From assembly GCF_002902365.1 (NCBI RefSeq), contig NZ_PPQC01000046.1, positions 266,926 through 330,925 of the forward strand: DNA of 64,000 nt, in the 5' to 3' direction. Position 1 is the stretch's first letter; the number at the start of each line of letters is the position of its first letter. Source of the stretch: Staphylococcus cohnii subsp. cohnii. GTDB lineage: Bacteria; Bacillota; Bacilli; Staphylococcales; Staphylococcaceae. Position numbers and translations under genes: made by a program. This document shows, piece after piece, positions 8,640 through 17,656 of this stretch. A model generated the notes under the pieces. The model did no database searches and had not been told where the DNA came from. It saw nothing but the letters and a program-made list of their open reading frames with translations.

Positions 8640-10019
8640 TTAAATACCTATGGATAAATATTTCGTTTCTAAATATGGCTCTATACCTTCAGTGCCACCT
8701 TCTCTACCATAGCCACTTTCTTTCAAACCACCAAATGGCGCATGAGCAGCTGAAGGGCCACCATCATTCCATCCAACAACACCATATTCTAATTCATTAT
8801 AAAGTTTTAGTCCTGTACGATAATCATTTGTAAAGAAATATGAAGCTAAACCAAATTCTGTATCGTTTGCCATTTTTATTGCTTCATCTAAATCTTCATA
8901 AACCATAACTGGTGCAACAGGACCGAAAGTTTCTTCATGCATCACTTTCATATCTAAATTTGCATTAGAGATAACAACTGGTTTTAGGAAATTTCCATTT
9001 AACGCTTGTATATCATCCACTGTCCGTGATAATTTTCCACCTTTAGCTTGCGCATCTGTGATATGTGTCATTACTTTTTCAACTGCGGCCTTATCAATTA
9101 GCGGACCAATTTTAACGTCCGCTTGAAAACCATCACCGACAGCTAATTCATTAACTTTCTCAATCAAGCGCGTTGTGTATTGATCAGCAATATCTTGATG
9201 TACAAAGATACGATTCGCACAGATACATGTTTGACCAGCATTTCTAAATTTAGAAGCAATGGTGCCATCTACGGCCGCTTCAATATCAGCATCTTTATGC
9301 ACAATTAAAGGTGCTAAACCGCCTAGCTCCATCGTTACATTTTTTACACTTTGCGCGGATTGTTCAATCAATGATTTTCCTACAGCAGTCGATCCAGTAA
9401 ATGTCACTTTATTAATCAATTTATGAGATGTGAAGATATCACCTGCATCTTTACCAGACGCAATAATATAAGATATTGCACCTTCAGGTATGCCTGCTTC
9501 ATGTGCAAGCGCAACAAGTTTAATGGTTGTTAATGGTGTTTTGACAGCAGGTTTACAAATAATCGTACATCCAGCTGCCAATGCAGGCGCCATTTTTCGT
9601 GTTATCATCGCTGCCGGGAAATTCCAAGGTGTAATTGCACCTACTACACCTACTGGAAATTTATCAATCATTATCTTTTTAGATGGCGTGTTTGCTGGTA
9701 TTGTACGTCCATATACTCTCTTAGCTTCTTCTGCGTACCACTTAACATAAGCATTAGCATAGATGACTTCCCCTTTGGCTTCTGCTAATGGTTTTCCACC
9801 CTCAAGTGTAATCAGTTCCGCAAGTTCATCCTGATGTTCATCAATGAGATTCGCCCATTGATACAACTTTGCTGAACGTTCGTGTGCATCCACTAATTTC
9901 CATTCTTCAAATGCTTTATGTGCACGTTCAATTTTTGAATTACTTTCATCATGACTCGTGTAATTCAAACGTTCTATAACTTCATTTGTAGAAGGATTAT
10001 AAACTTCTAATTGACCCAT
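8640..10019 (-). CDS. gabD: NAD(P)-dependent succinate-semialdehyde dehydrogenase
   Basis: Oxidises succinic semialdehyde, the product of GABA transamination, to succinate for entry into the TCA cycle. The 459-residue protein has GAITPWNFPAAMITRKMAPA, the coenzyme-binding TFTGSTAVGKSL, the catalytic Glu in VTMELGGLAP and the catalytic Cys in GQTCICANRI. The C-terminal FGGLKESGYGREGGTEGIE is typical of GabD. The ribosome site GGGAGAGG lies upstream of ATG 10019. The gene follows gabT by about 75 bases on the same strand, so cotranscription is likely. Other short-chain semialdehydes are possible substrates. Confidence 0.9.
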   Translation of the reverse strand: MGQLEVYNPSTNEVIERLNYTSHDESNSKIERAHKAFEEWKLVDAHERSAKLYQWANLIDEHQDELAELITLEGGKPLAEAKGEVIYANAYVKWYAEEAKRVYGRTIPANTPSKKIMIDKFPVGVVGAITPWNFPAAMITRKMAPALAAGCTIICKPAVKTPLTTIKLVALAHEAGIPEGAISYIIASGKDAGDIFTSHKLINKVTFTGSTAVGKSLIEQSAQSVKNVTMELGGLAPLIVHKDADIEAAVDGTIASKFRNAGQTCICANRIFVHQDIADQYTTRLIEKVNELAVGDGFQADVKIGPLIDKAAVEKVMTHITDAQAKGGKLSRTVDDIQALNGNFLKPVVISNANLDMKVMHEETFGPVAPVMVYEDLDEAIKMANDTEFGLASYFFTNDYRTGLKLYNELEYGVVGWNDGGPSAAHAPFGGLKESGYGREGGTEGIEPYLETKYLSIGI

Positions 10020-10093
10020 TTTTATCCTCTCCCTTACACTTATTTTTGTTATGAGGTATGACTTATCTATACCCTCTATTTAAAAATAAAATT

Positions 10094-11416
10094 TCAGGCG
10101 TTTGTATGCGCTTCTGTTGCGTCTACATTTTTAAAAGTCTCAGACAATATTTCTAATCCTTGTTGTAATTCATCGTCTGAAATTACAAGCGGTGTTAAGA
10201 AACGTAAAACATTACCTTTAATACCAGCAGATAATAATAACAAACCATTTTCATTTGCCGTTTGAGTAATTTTTCCAGTTAATGCTTTATTTGGTTCGCC
10301 AGTTTGATCATCGATGATTTCGCAGGCTACCATAGCACCAAGTCTACGAATGTTCGTTATAAATGAATGTTGTTCTGCGCTGTGATATAGGAAATCTTCA
10401 AGTTGTTGTCCAATTTGTTCTGCTTTATTGTTTAAATCTTCTTCTTCGATGATTTCAATGACTTTTAAAGCAGCCTCACACGCTAAAGGATTACCAGCAT
10501 ATGTGCCACCTAGTTCTCCTGGAGATGCACTATCTATGATTTCAGCTTTGCCAACTACACCACTTAATGGAAATCCTGCAGCTAATGATTTAGACACCGT
10601 TATTAAATCAGGTTCTATGTCAAAATGTTCAATCGCAAATGTTTTTCCTGTTCGAGCAAAACCTGTTTGAATTTCATCCGCCACAAAAATAATGTCGTGA
10701 TCTTCACATATTTTTTTAACTGCTTTGACGAATTTTTTATCCGGAATAATAAATCCACCTTCTCCTTGAACAGGTTCCATCACGATACAAGCTACTTCAC
10801 TAGGATCTACCGTTTCAACAAAGAAATCATGTAACTTATTAATCATTTGTTCAATATAAGCTGTTTCAGATAAAGATTCGGATTTTTCTGAAATATTAGG
10901 ATATGGCGCTTGGTAAACTTCTGGTGCAAAAGGACCAAAACCAAGCTTATAAGGTCTTACTTTACTTGTCATAGACATTGTTAAATTTGTACGGCCATGA
11001 AAACCTCTTACAAATGATACAACTGATTGCCTTCTGGTGTGTTTTCTAGCAATTTTTACAGCATTTTCTACAGCTTCTGCACCTGAATTAAGTAAAATCG
11101 TTTTTTTATCAAAATCACCAGGCGTAATTTCAGTTAATTTTTGTGCTAAGTTAAGATAACTTTTATACATAATGACATTGAAACCAGGATGTATAAACTT
11201 GTCCAGTTGTTCTTTTAAATGTTTGGTTATCTTAGGATGCGTGTGCCCAACATTTAATGTACCAATAGCTCCCGCGAAATCAATGAAACGTGCACCGTCT
11301 ACATCTGTGACCGTAGCACCTTGTGCATAATCCGCAACATGCAGATTGCCGTTCCCAACACCGCGTGCTACATATTTATCACGTTGTTTTTTATAGCTTT
11401 CGAATTGATTTGTCAT
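10094..11416 (-). CDS. gabT: 4-aminobutyrate aminotransferase
   Basis: Class III PLP-dependent omega-aminotransferase. It moves the amino group of GABA to 2-oxoglutarate, giving succinic semialdehyde and glutamate. It shows GAIGTLNVGHTHP, the PLP-phosphate loop LLNSGAEAVENAVKIAR, FHGRTN, the Asp of VADEIQTGFARTGK and the Schiff-base Lys in TVSKSLAAGFPLSG. A total of 440 residues fits the family. GGAGGG precedes the codons TTG ATG ACA; I take the ATG at 11416. The next gene downstream is gabD and the upstream one is the MocR regulator. A candidate operator overlaps its promoter. Confidence 0.92.
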   Translation of the reverse strand: MTNQFESYKKQRDKYVARGVGNGNLHVADYAQGATVTDVDGARFIDFAGAIGTLNVGHTHPKITKHLKEQLDKFIHPGFNVIMYKSYLNLAQKLTEITPGDFDKKTILLNSGAEAVENAVKIARKHTRRQSVVSFVRGFHGRTNLTMSMTSKVRPYKLGFGPFAPEVYQAPYPNISEKSESLSETAYIEQMINKLHDFFVETVDPSEVACIVMEPVQGEGGFIIPDKKFVKAVKKICEDHDIIFVADEIQTGFARTGKTFAIEHFDIEPDLITVSKSLAAGFPLSGVVGKAEIIDSASPGELGGTYAGNPLACEAALKVIEIIEEEDLNNKAEQIGQQLEDFLYHSAEQHSFITNIRRLGAMVACEIIDDQTGEPNKALTGKITQTANENGLLLLSAGIKGNVLRFLTPLVISDDELQQGLEILSETFKNVDATEAHTNA

Positions 11417-11463
11417 CAATAATCCCTCCTCTTTGTCTCCACGTAAGACGCATGGTTTTCTAA

Positions 11464-11498
11464 AATTTAAGGGATTATTGGTATAGTGTAAAGTACCA
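11464..11498 (-). promoter_or_regulatory. gabT promoter with overlapping inverted-repeat operator
   Basis: On the minus strand TTTACA (11492-11487) and TAAATT (11469-11464) are spaced by 17 bases. The inverted repeat TGGTA (11479-11483) / TACCA (11494-11498) straddles the -35. B. subtilis GabR binds ATACCA-type elements at gabT, so this is a good candidate site for the adjacent MocR regulator. Confidence 0.55.
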
Positions 11499-11523
11499 GT
11501 TAAGATAATTTAATGGAACCAGA

Positions 11524-12909
11524 CTATCCCGATACGACTTCTTTCAATCTCTGGACTGCCTGAGGAATCTGGTCTTGCTTGATTTTTGAAAAACCTATGA
11601 TAAGCGTTTTATATGTATTATTTTTTTCAAGCGCTTTCACAGAAAATCGATTTAACGTATAAAGCTCAAGTTTCATTTCTTTAGCGCGCGTTTCAATTTC
11701 TTGGTAAGAAAATGGTGTGTTAACTTCTACAATAAAGTGCAAACCAGCTTGTGTATCTTTAATTCGAATATCATTTTTAAAGCTATTTGATAAGTGTGTG
11801 ATGAGCGTTTCTCGTTTTTTTCCATATATCTGATGCATCTTTTTCACATATTTTTCATAGTAACCCTCTTTGATCATTAAATTTAGCGTAAGTGCATGAA
11901 TCGTTGAAAAATCAGGAATCATATTTAAATTAAGACAATCAAATTTCTTTATTAAATTTATAGGCAAAATCATATAACTCATGCGTAATCCCGGCATCAA
12001 AGTTTTTGAAAAAGTACCTAGGTAAATCACGCGTTCATTTTTATCAAAACTAAACAGTGAAGGTATATTATCTGTTTCATATTTGAATTCACTATCATAA
12101 TCATCTTCTATGATATAACTTTGCGTTTGACTTGCCCAATTCAGAAGATCAATACGACGCGATACAGGCATGATTATACCCATTGGAAACTGGTGTGAAG
12201 GTGTCACTATCGTAGCATCAGGCTGAGCTTGCTTAATTTCTTCAATAGATATCCCCTTACGGTCTAAAGCAATCGGTTTTAACTGCGCAGATGTTTGATT
12301 GATTAGTGTTCTAAATCTTGAGTATCCAGGGTTTTCTACTGCTATTGTGATTTCATCTGGTAATAGTTGAATTAATTTGGTTAACAGTGTATTAGTTCCA
12401 GAACCAATGACAATTTGTTCCGGATGACATTGGATGCCTCTTTGATAAGATACTAATTTAGCAATTGATTGCCTTAACTCTATTGGACCTTTAATTTGAG
12501 GTATCGAAGACAATTCATAATCATAATTTTGAAATACACGCTTAACAAGCTTGGTCCATATTTCTACAGGAAATGCTGAAATATCAGTACTCATATGTGA
12601 AAATGAATAATCGTATGTAGCTTCAATATGATGTTCTTGCACATCTAGAGGAATTTGCGCATTTGGATCAATGATTAATTTTTCTAAAGGCTCAATAAAA
12701 TAACCTTTTCGTTCTTTAGTATAAATATAGCCTTCAGCCAATAATTGTTCATATGCTGCTTTTACACTATTCACACTAATGTTTAAATGTTGTGCCATAT
12801 CCCTTTTTGAAGGCAATTTTTCATGACTCTCATATTTAAATGCGAGAATATCTTCTTTTAATTGTCTGTATAATTGACGATAAATAAATTGACCGTTTTC
12901 TCGTTGCAT
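11524..12909 (-). CDS. gabR: MocR/GabR-type transcriptional regulator
   Basis: Chimeric regulator of 461 residues. The N-terminal GntR-type winged helix (YRQLKEDILAFKYESHEKLP, then LNISVNSVKAAYEQL) is joined to a class I aminotransferase-like domain. That domain keeps the PLP features EDDYDSEFKY and the Lys of YLGTFSKTLMPGLRMSY. In B. subtilis GabR activates gabTD on binding GABA and PLP. Here the gene lies immediately upstream of gabT on the same strand rather than divergently. About 100 bases with a promoter and an inverted repeat separate them, so gabT can be controlled independently of read-through. PdxR-type control of vitamin B6 synthesis is the main alternative but no pdxST is present here. 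Confidence 0.85.
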   Translation of the reverse strand: MQRENGQFIYRQLYRQLKEDILAFKYESHEKLPSKRDMAQHLNISVNSVKAAYEQLLAEGYIYTKERKGYFIEPLEKLIIDPNAQIPLDVQEHHIEATYDYSFSHMSTDISAFPVEIWTKLVKRVFQNYDYELSSIPQIKGPIELRQSIAKLVSYQRGIQCHPEQIVIGSGTNTLLTKLIQLLPDEITIAVENPGYSRFRTLINQTSAQLKPIALDRKGISIEEIKQAQPDATIVTPSHQFPMGIIMPVSRRIDLLNWASQTQSYIIEDDYDSEFKYETDNIPSLFSFDKNERVIYLGTFSKTLMPGLRMSYMILPINLIKKFDCLNLNMIPDFSTIHALTLNLMIKEGYYEKYVKKMHQIYGKKRETLITHLSNSFKNDIRIKDTQAGLHFIVEVNTPFSYQEIETRAKEMKLELYTLNRFSVKALEKNNTYKTLIIGFSKIKQDQIPQAVQRLKEVVSG

Positions 12910-12969
12910 TCAATCCCCCTCTTCACCTCATCCATTTTTCCGTTGTCTCATATCACTCATTATAATGAA

Positions 12970-13024
12970 AACGAGGACGGTATAGAAACCAAAACGTAAA
13001 TTTGATTTCATATTCCGCCCTCGT
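12970..13024 (-). terminator. Terminator downstream of cls
   Basis: CGAGGGCGG pairs with CCGTCCTCG (one mismatch) across a long loop, followed on the minus strand by TTTTCATTAT. It separates cls from the MocR gene. Confidence 0.6.
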
Positions 13025-13145
13025 CAGACCAATTTTATGATTTAAAAACTACAATATGTTATCGAAACGCCAGAAACGCAATCGATTGTTACATTGATAA
13101 ATACATATAATCGTATGCACTGTCACTTCAATGTGCTTTATATTT

Positions 13146-14630
13146 TTATAGAATTGGTGACGCTAATTTAGCAATTGATTGTTTGAATTTAATCCAATTT
13201 GATCGCTGTTCATAGCGTTCCTCTGTCAATTCCTCAGATACTTTCATATCTTCTATAAAAGCAGCTTTAAGCTCTTTGACAATGTTTTTATCATACATAA
13301 ATGCATTAATTTCGAAATTTAATTCAAAACTACGTATATCCATATTTGATGAGCCTACACTTGCCACTTCATCATCAATAATCATCATTTTTGAATGGAT
13401 AAACCCATTTTCATACGTATAAACTTTGACACCATCTCTAATCAACTGCGCGACACTCGTAATTGTCGCCCAGTATACAAAAATATGGTCTGGTTTATTA
13501 GGAATAATTAACCGCACGTCTACCCCAGCTTTTGCAGCTATACGCAATGCATTGATATAACCTTTATCTGGTATAAAATACGGACTGTGCATATAAATAG
13601 ATTCTTTGGCGTTCATGATCATTTTGATATAGCCAAACTCTATCTGATGCCAATTATCACTCGGAGCACTAAGCGCAATTTGCATCGGCACATCTCCACC
13701 TTGCTTTGCATTATCTGGGAAATACTTATCGTTAAACTCCAATTGTTCACGATGTGATTGAGAGTTCCAATCGTGGATAAAACTGAGCTGTAACGCGTCA
13801 ACACCATCACCTTTAACCCTTAAATGTGTATCACGCCAATAGCCAAATTTTTCATCTAAACCTAAATATTCATCACCAATATTAAATCCACCAACATAAC
13901 CAGTCATACCATCAATCACTAAAATTTTACGGTGATTTCTGTTATTTAATCTGAAATTTATTAATGGAATTTTAGCTTGGAAGAAAGCCTCAACTTGTCC
14001 ACCAGCTTCTTGGAATTTTTTGAATTTTGATTTATGTACCGTTTTAGACCCTACTGCATCATAAAGTATTTTAACTTCTAATCCTTCTTCAGCTTTTTGT
14101 TGCAAAATATCGACAATTTCAGAACCCAACTTATCTAATTTCAACACATAATACTCTAAATGAATATACGTTTTTGCATTGCGTAAATCTTCTTTCATTT
14201 GGTCAAATAGCGCATGACCATCAGTATAAATATCGACATTATTATCGTAACTTAAAAACGTTGGTTCTTTCGTTAGCAATGTATTTACAATATCTGCATG
14301 TTTTTTAACTATTCGGTTATCTGAATGATTAATCTTGTTGGTAGCATCTGATAACTGCGTCTTCATTCGTTCCTTCACATCGTCTATCTGATTATGATGG
14401 AAACCTTGTTCACGTTTTTTTCGCACTGCTCGACCAAAGAATATATAAATAACAAAGCCTAAAATAGGTACTACAAATAGTAAAAATAGCCAAGCCCAAG
14501 TCGCTGTTGCGTCTCTACGATCTCTGTCTAAAAACACAATAATAAACGCGAGCGCTATATTAATAACAAAGAAAAATGCAAGTACACCTCTATAAATTGG
14601 ACTTACACTTGGATCAAAAATAAGTTGCAT
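13146..14630 (-). CDS. cls: Cardiolipin synthase
   Basis: Membrane-bound phospholipase D-family enzyme that condenses two phosphatidylglycerols into cardiolipin and glycerol. The 494-residue protein has two N-terminal membrane helices (about residues 10-65, including WLFLLFVVPILGFVIYIFFG). It also has both HKD motifs: NHRKILVIDG in the first half and IHSKMMIIDD near residue 420. It also has the conserved YVGGFNIGDEY after the first motif and VGSSNMDIRSFELNFE after the second. Staphylococci usually carry two cls genes, and I cannot tell which this is. It appears monocistronic. Confidence 0.94.
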   Translation of the reverse strand: MQLIFDPSVSPIYRGVLAFFFVINIALAFIIVFLDRDRRDATATWAWLFLLFVVPILGFVIYIFFGRAVRKKREQGFHHNQIDDVKERMKTQLSDATNKINHSDNRIVKKHADIVNTLLTKEPTFLSYDNNVDIYTDGHALFDQMKEDLRNAKTYIHLEYYVLKLDKLGSEIVDILQQKAEEGLEVKILYDAVGSKTVHKSKFKKFQEAGGQVEAFFQAKIPLINFRLNNRNHRKILVIDGMTGYVGGFNIGDEYLGLDEKFGYWRDTHLRVKGDGVDALQLSFIHDWNSQSHREQLEFNDKYFPDNAKQGGDVPMQIALSAPSDNWHQIEFGYIKMIMNAKESIYMHSPYFIPDKGYINALRIAAKAGVDVRLIIPNKPDHIFVYWATITSVAQLIRDGVKVYTYENGFIHSKMMIIDDEVASVGSSNMDIRSFELNFEINAFMYDKNIVKELKAAFIEDMKVSEELTEERYEQRSNWIKFKQSIAKLASPIL

Positions 14631-14787
14631 AATGACACCTCATCGTTTTTTATTAGATTTTAATGAAACTATATTCCTCATTTAATTGACTAAGATATAG
14701 CTCAACTTATCAAATCCAATTACTTTAAAAGCTCATTGAAAAACAAAACATGTTGTAAAATATCGTACAATATTTGCATGATACTGT

Positions 14788-15981
14788 CTATTGTTCTATT
14801 GTTTTTTCTATTGTGCGATTACGACCTGCTTGTGAGCCGAATAATGTGATTAATAGTGCAGTGATTAATAATATACTTAATGAACCTATCCATTGACCTG
14901 TGACATCATGTAGTATACCAAACAGTAAAGGACCTATTGCTGCAAAAAGGTACCCTACAGATTGAGCCATGCCAGATAACTTCGCCGACGTTTGACTATG
15001 TTCTGTTCTTAAACTAAAGAATGTATTCACAAGTCCAAACGCTAAACCACTTGCAACACCAACTAAAATTGTAGCAATTAAAGCAAGTTGCGGTGAAAAT
15101 AACATTATTGAAACTCCCACCACAAAACATAAACCAGTCATAAAAGTTAATAAAAATTGTGATTTCATTTTAGTAGCAAATATAGGTGTAATAAATGTTA
15201 ACGGTATAATAGCGATTTGCATAATTGATAAATACATCCCCGCTTCACTGATAGTCATACCACTTTGAGATAAATATGCTGGTAGCCAATTAATTAGAGA
15301 ATAAAAAATAAGTGACTGTCCGCCCATAAGTATCGTTATTTGCCATGATAATGGCGACTTCCAAACATTGACACTCTCTTGGGGTAATGATGTCGTTGTT
15401 TCTTCTTTATTTTTCAATTGAAATGCCCATATAATAATGGTTATCAATGTAATGACACCGATCGCACTAATTGCAATATTATAATTAAACGCTTTGACAA
15501 ACGGTGCCGTTCCATATGAAGATAATCCTCCAAATACGTTCATAACGACAGTATAATAACCCGTCATCACACCTATATGCAATGGAAATTTCGCTTTGAT
15601 TACTGCAGGTGCAAGTACATTACCAAAACCGATACCAATACCTATAAGGATGGTACCTATATATAACCATGAAACACCTGTGATAGAACGTACGATTACG
15701 CCAATCAATATTAGCCATAAAGCTACAAAAATCGTTCGTTCTAATCCAAAACGATAACTCGTTTTTGCTGCAAATAGTGAAATGATTGCGAATGCGATTA
15801 ATGGGACGACCGTAATTACACTAACAGCACTGTTAGACATCGCCAAATCGTTTTTTATATCAGGTAGCGCAACTCCGATGGAAGTAATTGGCGCCCTTAA
15901 ATTTGCACCCACTAATAAAATACCTATAAATAATAGCCAATTAAATGGTTTTACTTTTCTATAATTTTCCATTTTGCTCAC
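14788..15981 (-). CDS. MFS transporter, CynX/NimT type
   Basis: A 397-residue major facilitator with about twelve membrane helices, opening FNWLLFIGILLVGANLRAPITSIG, which is characteristic of the CynX/NimT (YycB/YeaN-like) branch. Members have been linked to cyanate or 2-nitroimidazole transport, but most are uncharacterised. It is divergent from an XRE-cupin regulator across only 76 bases, with a palindrome in between, so it is probably the regulator's target. The substrate is unknown. Confidence 0.85.
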   Translation of the reverse strand: MSKMENYRKVKPFNWLLFIGILLVGANLRAPITSIGVALPDIKNDLAMSNSAVSVITVVPLIAFAIISLFAAKTSYRFGLERTIFVALWLILIGVIVRSITGVSWLYIGTILIGIGIGFGNVLAPAVIKAKFPLHIGVMTGYYTVVMNVFGGLSSYGTAPFVKAFNYNIAISAIGVITLITIIIWAFQLKNKEETTTSLPQESVNVWKSPLSWQITILMGGQSLIFYSLINWLPAYLSQSGMTISEAGMYLSIMQIAIIPLTFITPIFATKMKSQFLLTFMTGLCFVVGVSIMLFSPQLALIATILVGVASGLAFGLVNTFFSLRTEHSQTSAKLSGMAQSVGYLFAAIGPLLFGILHDVTGQWIGSLSILLITALLITLFGSQAGRNRTIEKTIEQ

Positions 15982-16017
15982 CTTACATCATAAATTTTCT
16001 AAACAACATTATATATG

Positions 16018-16038
16018 GTACAATATGTACGTTATAAT
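16018..16038. promoter_or_regulatory. Palindrome and -10 element between the MFS and XRE-cupin genes
   Basis: The perfect 13-base palindrome GTACAATATGTAC (16018-16030) is followed at 16033-16038 by TATAAT, a likely -10 for the XRE-cupin gene. Its place between two divergent genes suggests autoregulation and control of the transporter. Confidence 0.5.
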
Positions 16039-16057
16039 GTAAATAGGAGCGATTCAC

Positions 16058-16609
16058 ATGTATTATATTCAAAATATTATTGCCAAAAATTTAGCAACTT
16101 ATCGTAGTAAACACCAACTTAGTTTAGATAAAATGGCCAACCTAACTGGCGTTAGCAAAAACATGTTAAGTCAAATTGAAAAAGGCACATCTAATCCAAC
16201 AATTACAACATTATGGAAAATTGCTAACGGGCTTCATTTACCCCTGTCACAACTGACATCAACAATGCACGAGCCTGTAGATTTTGTAGATGAATCTGAT
16301 ATTATTCCTATTGTTGAAGATAAAGTTAAGATTTTCCCATACTTCCCTTACAATGAAAGAAAGCATTTCGAAATGTTTAAAATGGAAATTCAACCAGGTG
16401 GTAAAATGGTTTCTGATCCACATCATATACAATCAGAAGAGTTTATCATCGTTAACTCAGGTACTTTAAAAATTGAAGTTGCTCAAACTTCTTATACAAT
16501 TAGCAGTAACCAAGCTTTTCGTTTTAATAGTGATGTAGCACATCTTTACTATAATCCAACGGATGAAGTTGTTATACTCACCGCCACTATTCATTATCAG
16601 GCACAATAA
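16058..16609 (+). CDS. XRE-family regulator with C-terminal cupin domain
   Basis: A 183-residue regulator. An N-terminal lambda-repressor-like helix-turn-helix (SLDKMANLTGVSKNMLSQIE, then KGTSNPTITTLWKIANGL, about residues 22-60) is followed by a small cupin barrel (about 110-180). The barrel has GGKMVSDPHHIQSEEFIIVNSG, matching the cupin motif 1 histidine and glutamate pattern. Such proteins sense small metabolites and often control a neighbouring transporter, here the divergent CynX-type MFS gene. AGGAG is eight bases before ATG 16058. Confidence 0.85.
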   Translation: MYYIQNIIAKNLATYRSKHQLSLDKMANLTGVSKNMLSQIEKGTSNPTITTLWKIANGLHLPLSQLTSTMHEPVDFVDESDIIPIVEDKVKIFPYFPYNERKHFEMFKMEIQPGGKMVSDPHHIQSEEFIIVNSGTLKIEVAQTSYTISSNQAFRFNSDVAHLYYNPTDEVVILTATIHYQAQ

Positions 16610-16772
16610 CAATCGAATTAAAATTTCACCTAACATTAGATACTATCAATGTTACATACACAGATAAATAAAATTCATCATCAAAATGGTCATTAAGCTT
16701 CTTAAAAATAACGACCAATGATACTGTTGCCAAGGTACGACACATCCAACGATGAACTATCATATACAATCA

Positions 16773-16826
16773 AAAAAGGGGTAGAAATCAAATGTTATCA
16801 AATGATTTCTACCCCTTTTATTTTTA
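16773..16826 (+). terminator. Terminator after the XRE-cupin gene
   Basis: AAAAGGGGTAGAAATCA pairs with TGATTTCTACCCCTTTT, then TATTTTTAG. The rest of 16610-16946 shows only this hairpin and the promoter of the next operon. Confidence 0.85.
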
Positions 16827-16887
16827 GAAACATTTTATATAGCGCACTTTATTTAATATATAACTATTTATTAATTTTTATATTACC

Positions 16888-16921
16888 TTGACGAGAAAAG
16901 TTATGTCATATATATTTGACA
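16888..16921 (+). promoter_or_regulatory. Promoter and operator of the XRE/DUF3278 operon
   Basis: TTGACG (16888-16893), a 17-base spacer, then TATATT (16911-16916). The inverted repeat TGTCA (16904-16908) / TGACA (16917-16921) encloses the -10 with an 8-base spacer, well placed for repression by the first gene product. Confidence 0.6.
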
Positions 16922-16946
16922 CATCAGAAAGAAGTGATGATTTAAA

Positions 16947-17156
16947 TTGAATAAGGTAAAACATTTTCGCAGTCAACAACAAATATCTCAACTTGCGCTT
17001 GCACGTTCCGTAGGCGTTTCACGACAAACGATTAATATGATTGAAAATGATAAATACAATCCATCATTAAACTTATGTATCAATATTGCACAATCATTAA
17101 ATGTCACATTAAACGATTTATTTTGGGAGGATCATAACGATGAAGAAAAGAGATAA
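16947..17156 (+). CDS. Small XRE-family regulator (YozG-like)
   Basis: A 69-residue protein that is little more than a helix-turn-helix: ISQLALARSVGVSRQTINMI, then ENDKYNPSLNLCINIAQSLN, then a short tail with LNDLFWEDHNDEEKR. The start is a TTG at 16947 with a modest GAAGTGATG upstream. It overlaps the next gene by 17 bases. Proteins of this kind typically pair with one or two small membrane proteins, as here, and repress their own operon. The inverted repeat over the -10 is the likely site. Confidence 0.82.
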   Translation: MNKVKHFRSQQQISQLALARSVGVSRQTINMIENDKYNPSLNLCINIAQSLNVTLNDLFWEDHNDEEKR

Positions 17157-17643
17157 ATGGTTATATCAAAACTTCGCCGGTTTAATTGATACACCTGATG
17201 AATATCAACGACATGAAATTGATAAAACATTAGCAAAAATTTCAATTATTGCTTTATATACGTTACTTGCACTTGTTTATTTATCTATTTTCCTTGATAT
17301 AGAGCGAGCATTTTTATCACCATTTACCGTTGGTGGTGCCCTGTTAATTATTATTCTATTCTGTAGAATGAGCATGAATCGTCTCGGTGCAGATGCTATT
17401 GAAATTGAAGTACATCAACGACATACATATCATAAACTACTAAAAGAAACACGAAATAAAAGGATTATTTTCTTGGTTATAGCCCTAATTTATATGTTAG
17501 GGACTGCAACAATCATCGCACCACTACTTGCAGGAAACCCAATGAATTTTAGCTATTTATTAAATATAAGTACCTATATCCCCTTTATATTGATCGTCAT
17601 CTTTACAGTTAACAAAGATTCGCGCATAAAATTAATAGAATAG
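17140..17643 (+). CDS. DUF3278-like membrane protein
   Basis: A 167-residue protein with four predicted membrane helices: about residues 32-50 and 60-75, then after a charged loop 105-125 and 140-160. A hydrophilic N-terminus (MKKRDKWLYQNFAGLIDTPD) precedes them. The layout matches DUF3278-type proteins encoded next to small XRE regulators; the function is unknown. GGAGG lies eight bases before ATG 17140, inside the regulator gene, so the two are translationally coupled. The next gene is a diverged paralogue. Confidence 0.7.
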   Translation: MKKRDKWLYQNFAGLIDTPDEYQRHEIDKTLAKISIIALYTLLALVYLSIFLDIERAFLSPFTVGGALLIIILFCRMSMNRLGADAIEIEVHQRHTYHKLLKETRNKRIIFLVIALIYMLGTATIIAPLLAGNPMNFSYLLNISTYIPFILIVIFTVNKDSRIKLIE

Positions 17644-17656
17644 GAGGTCAATCATC

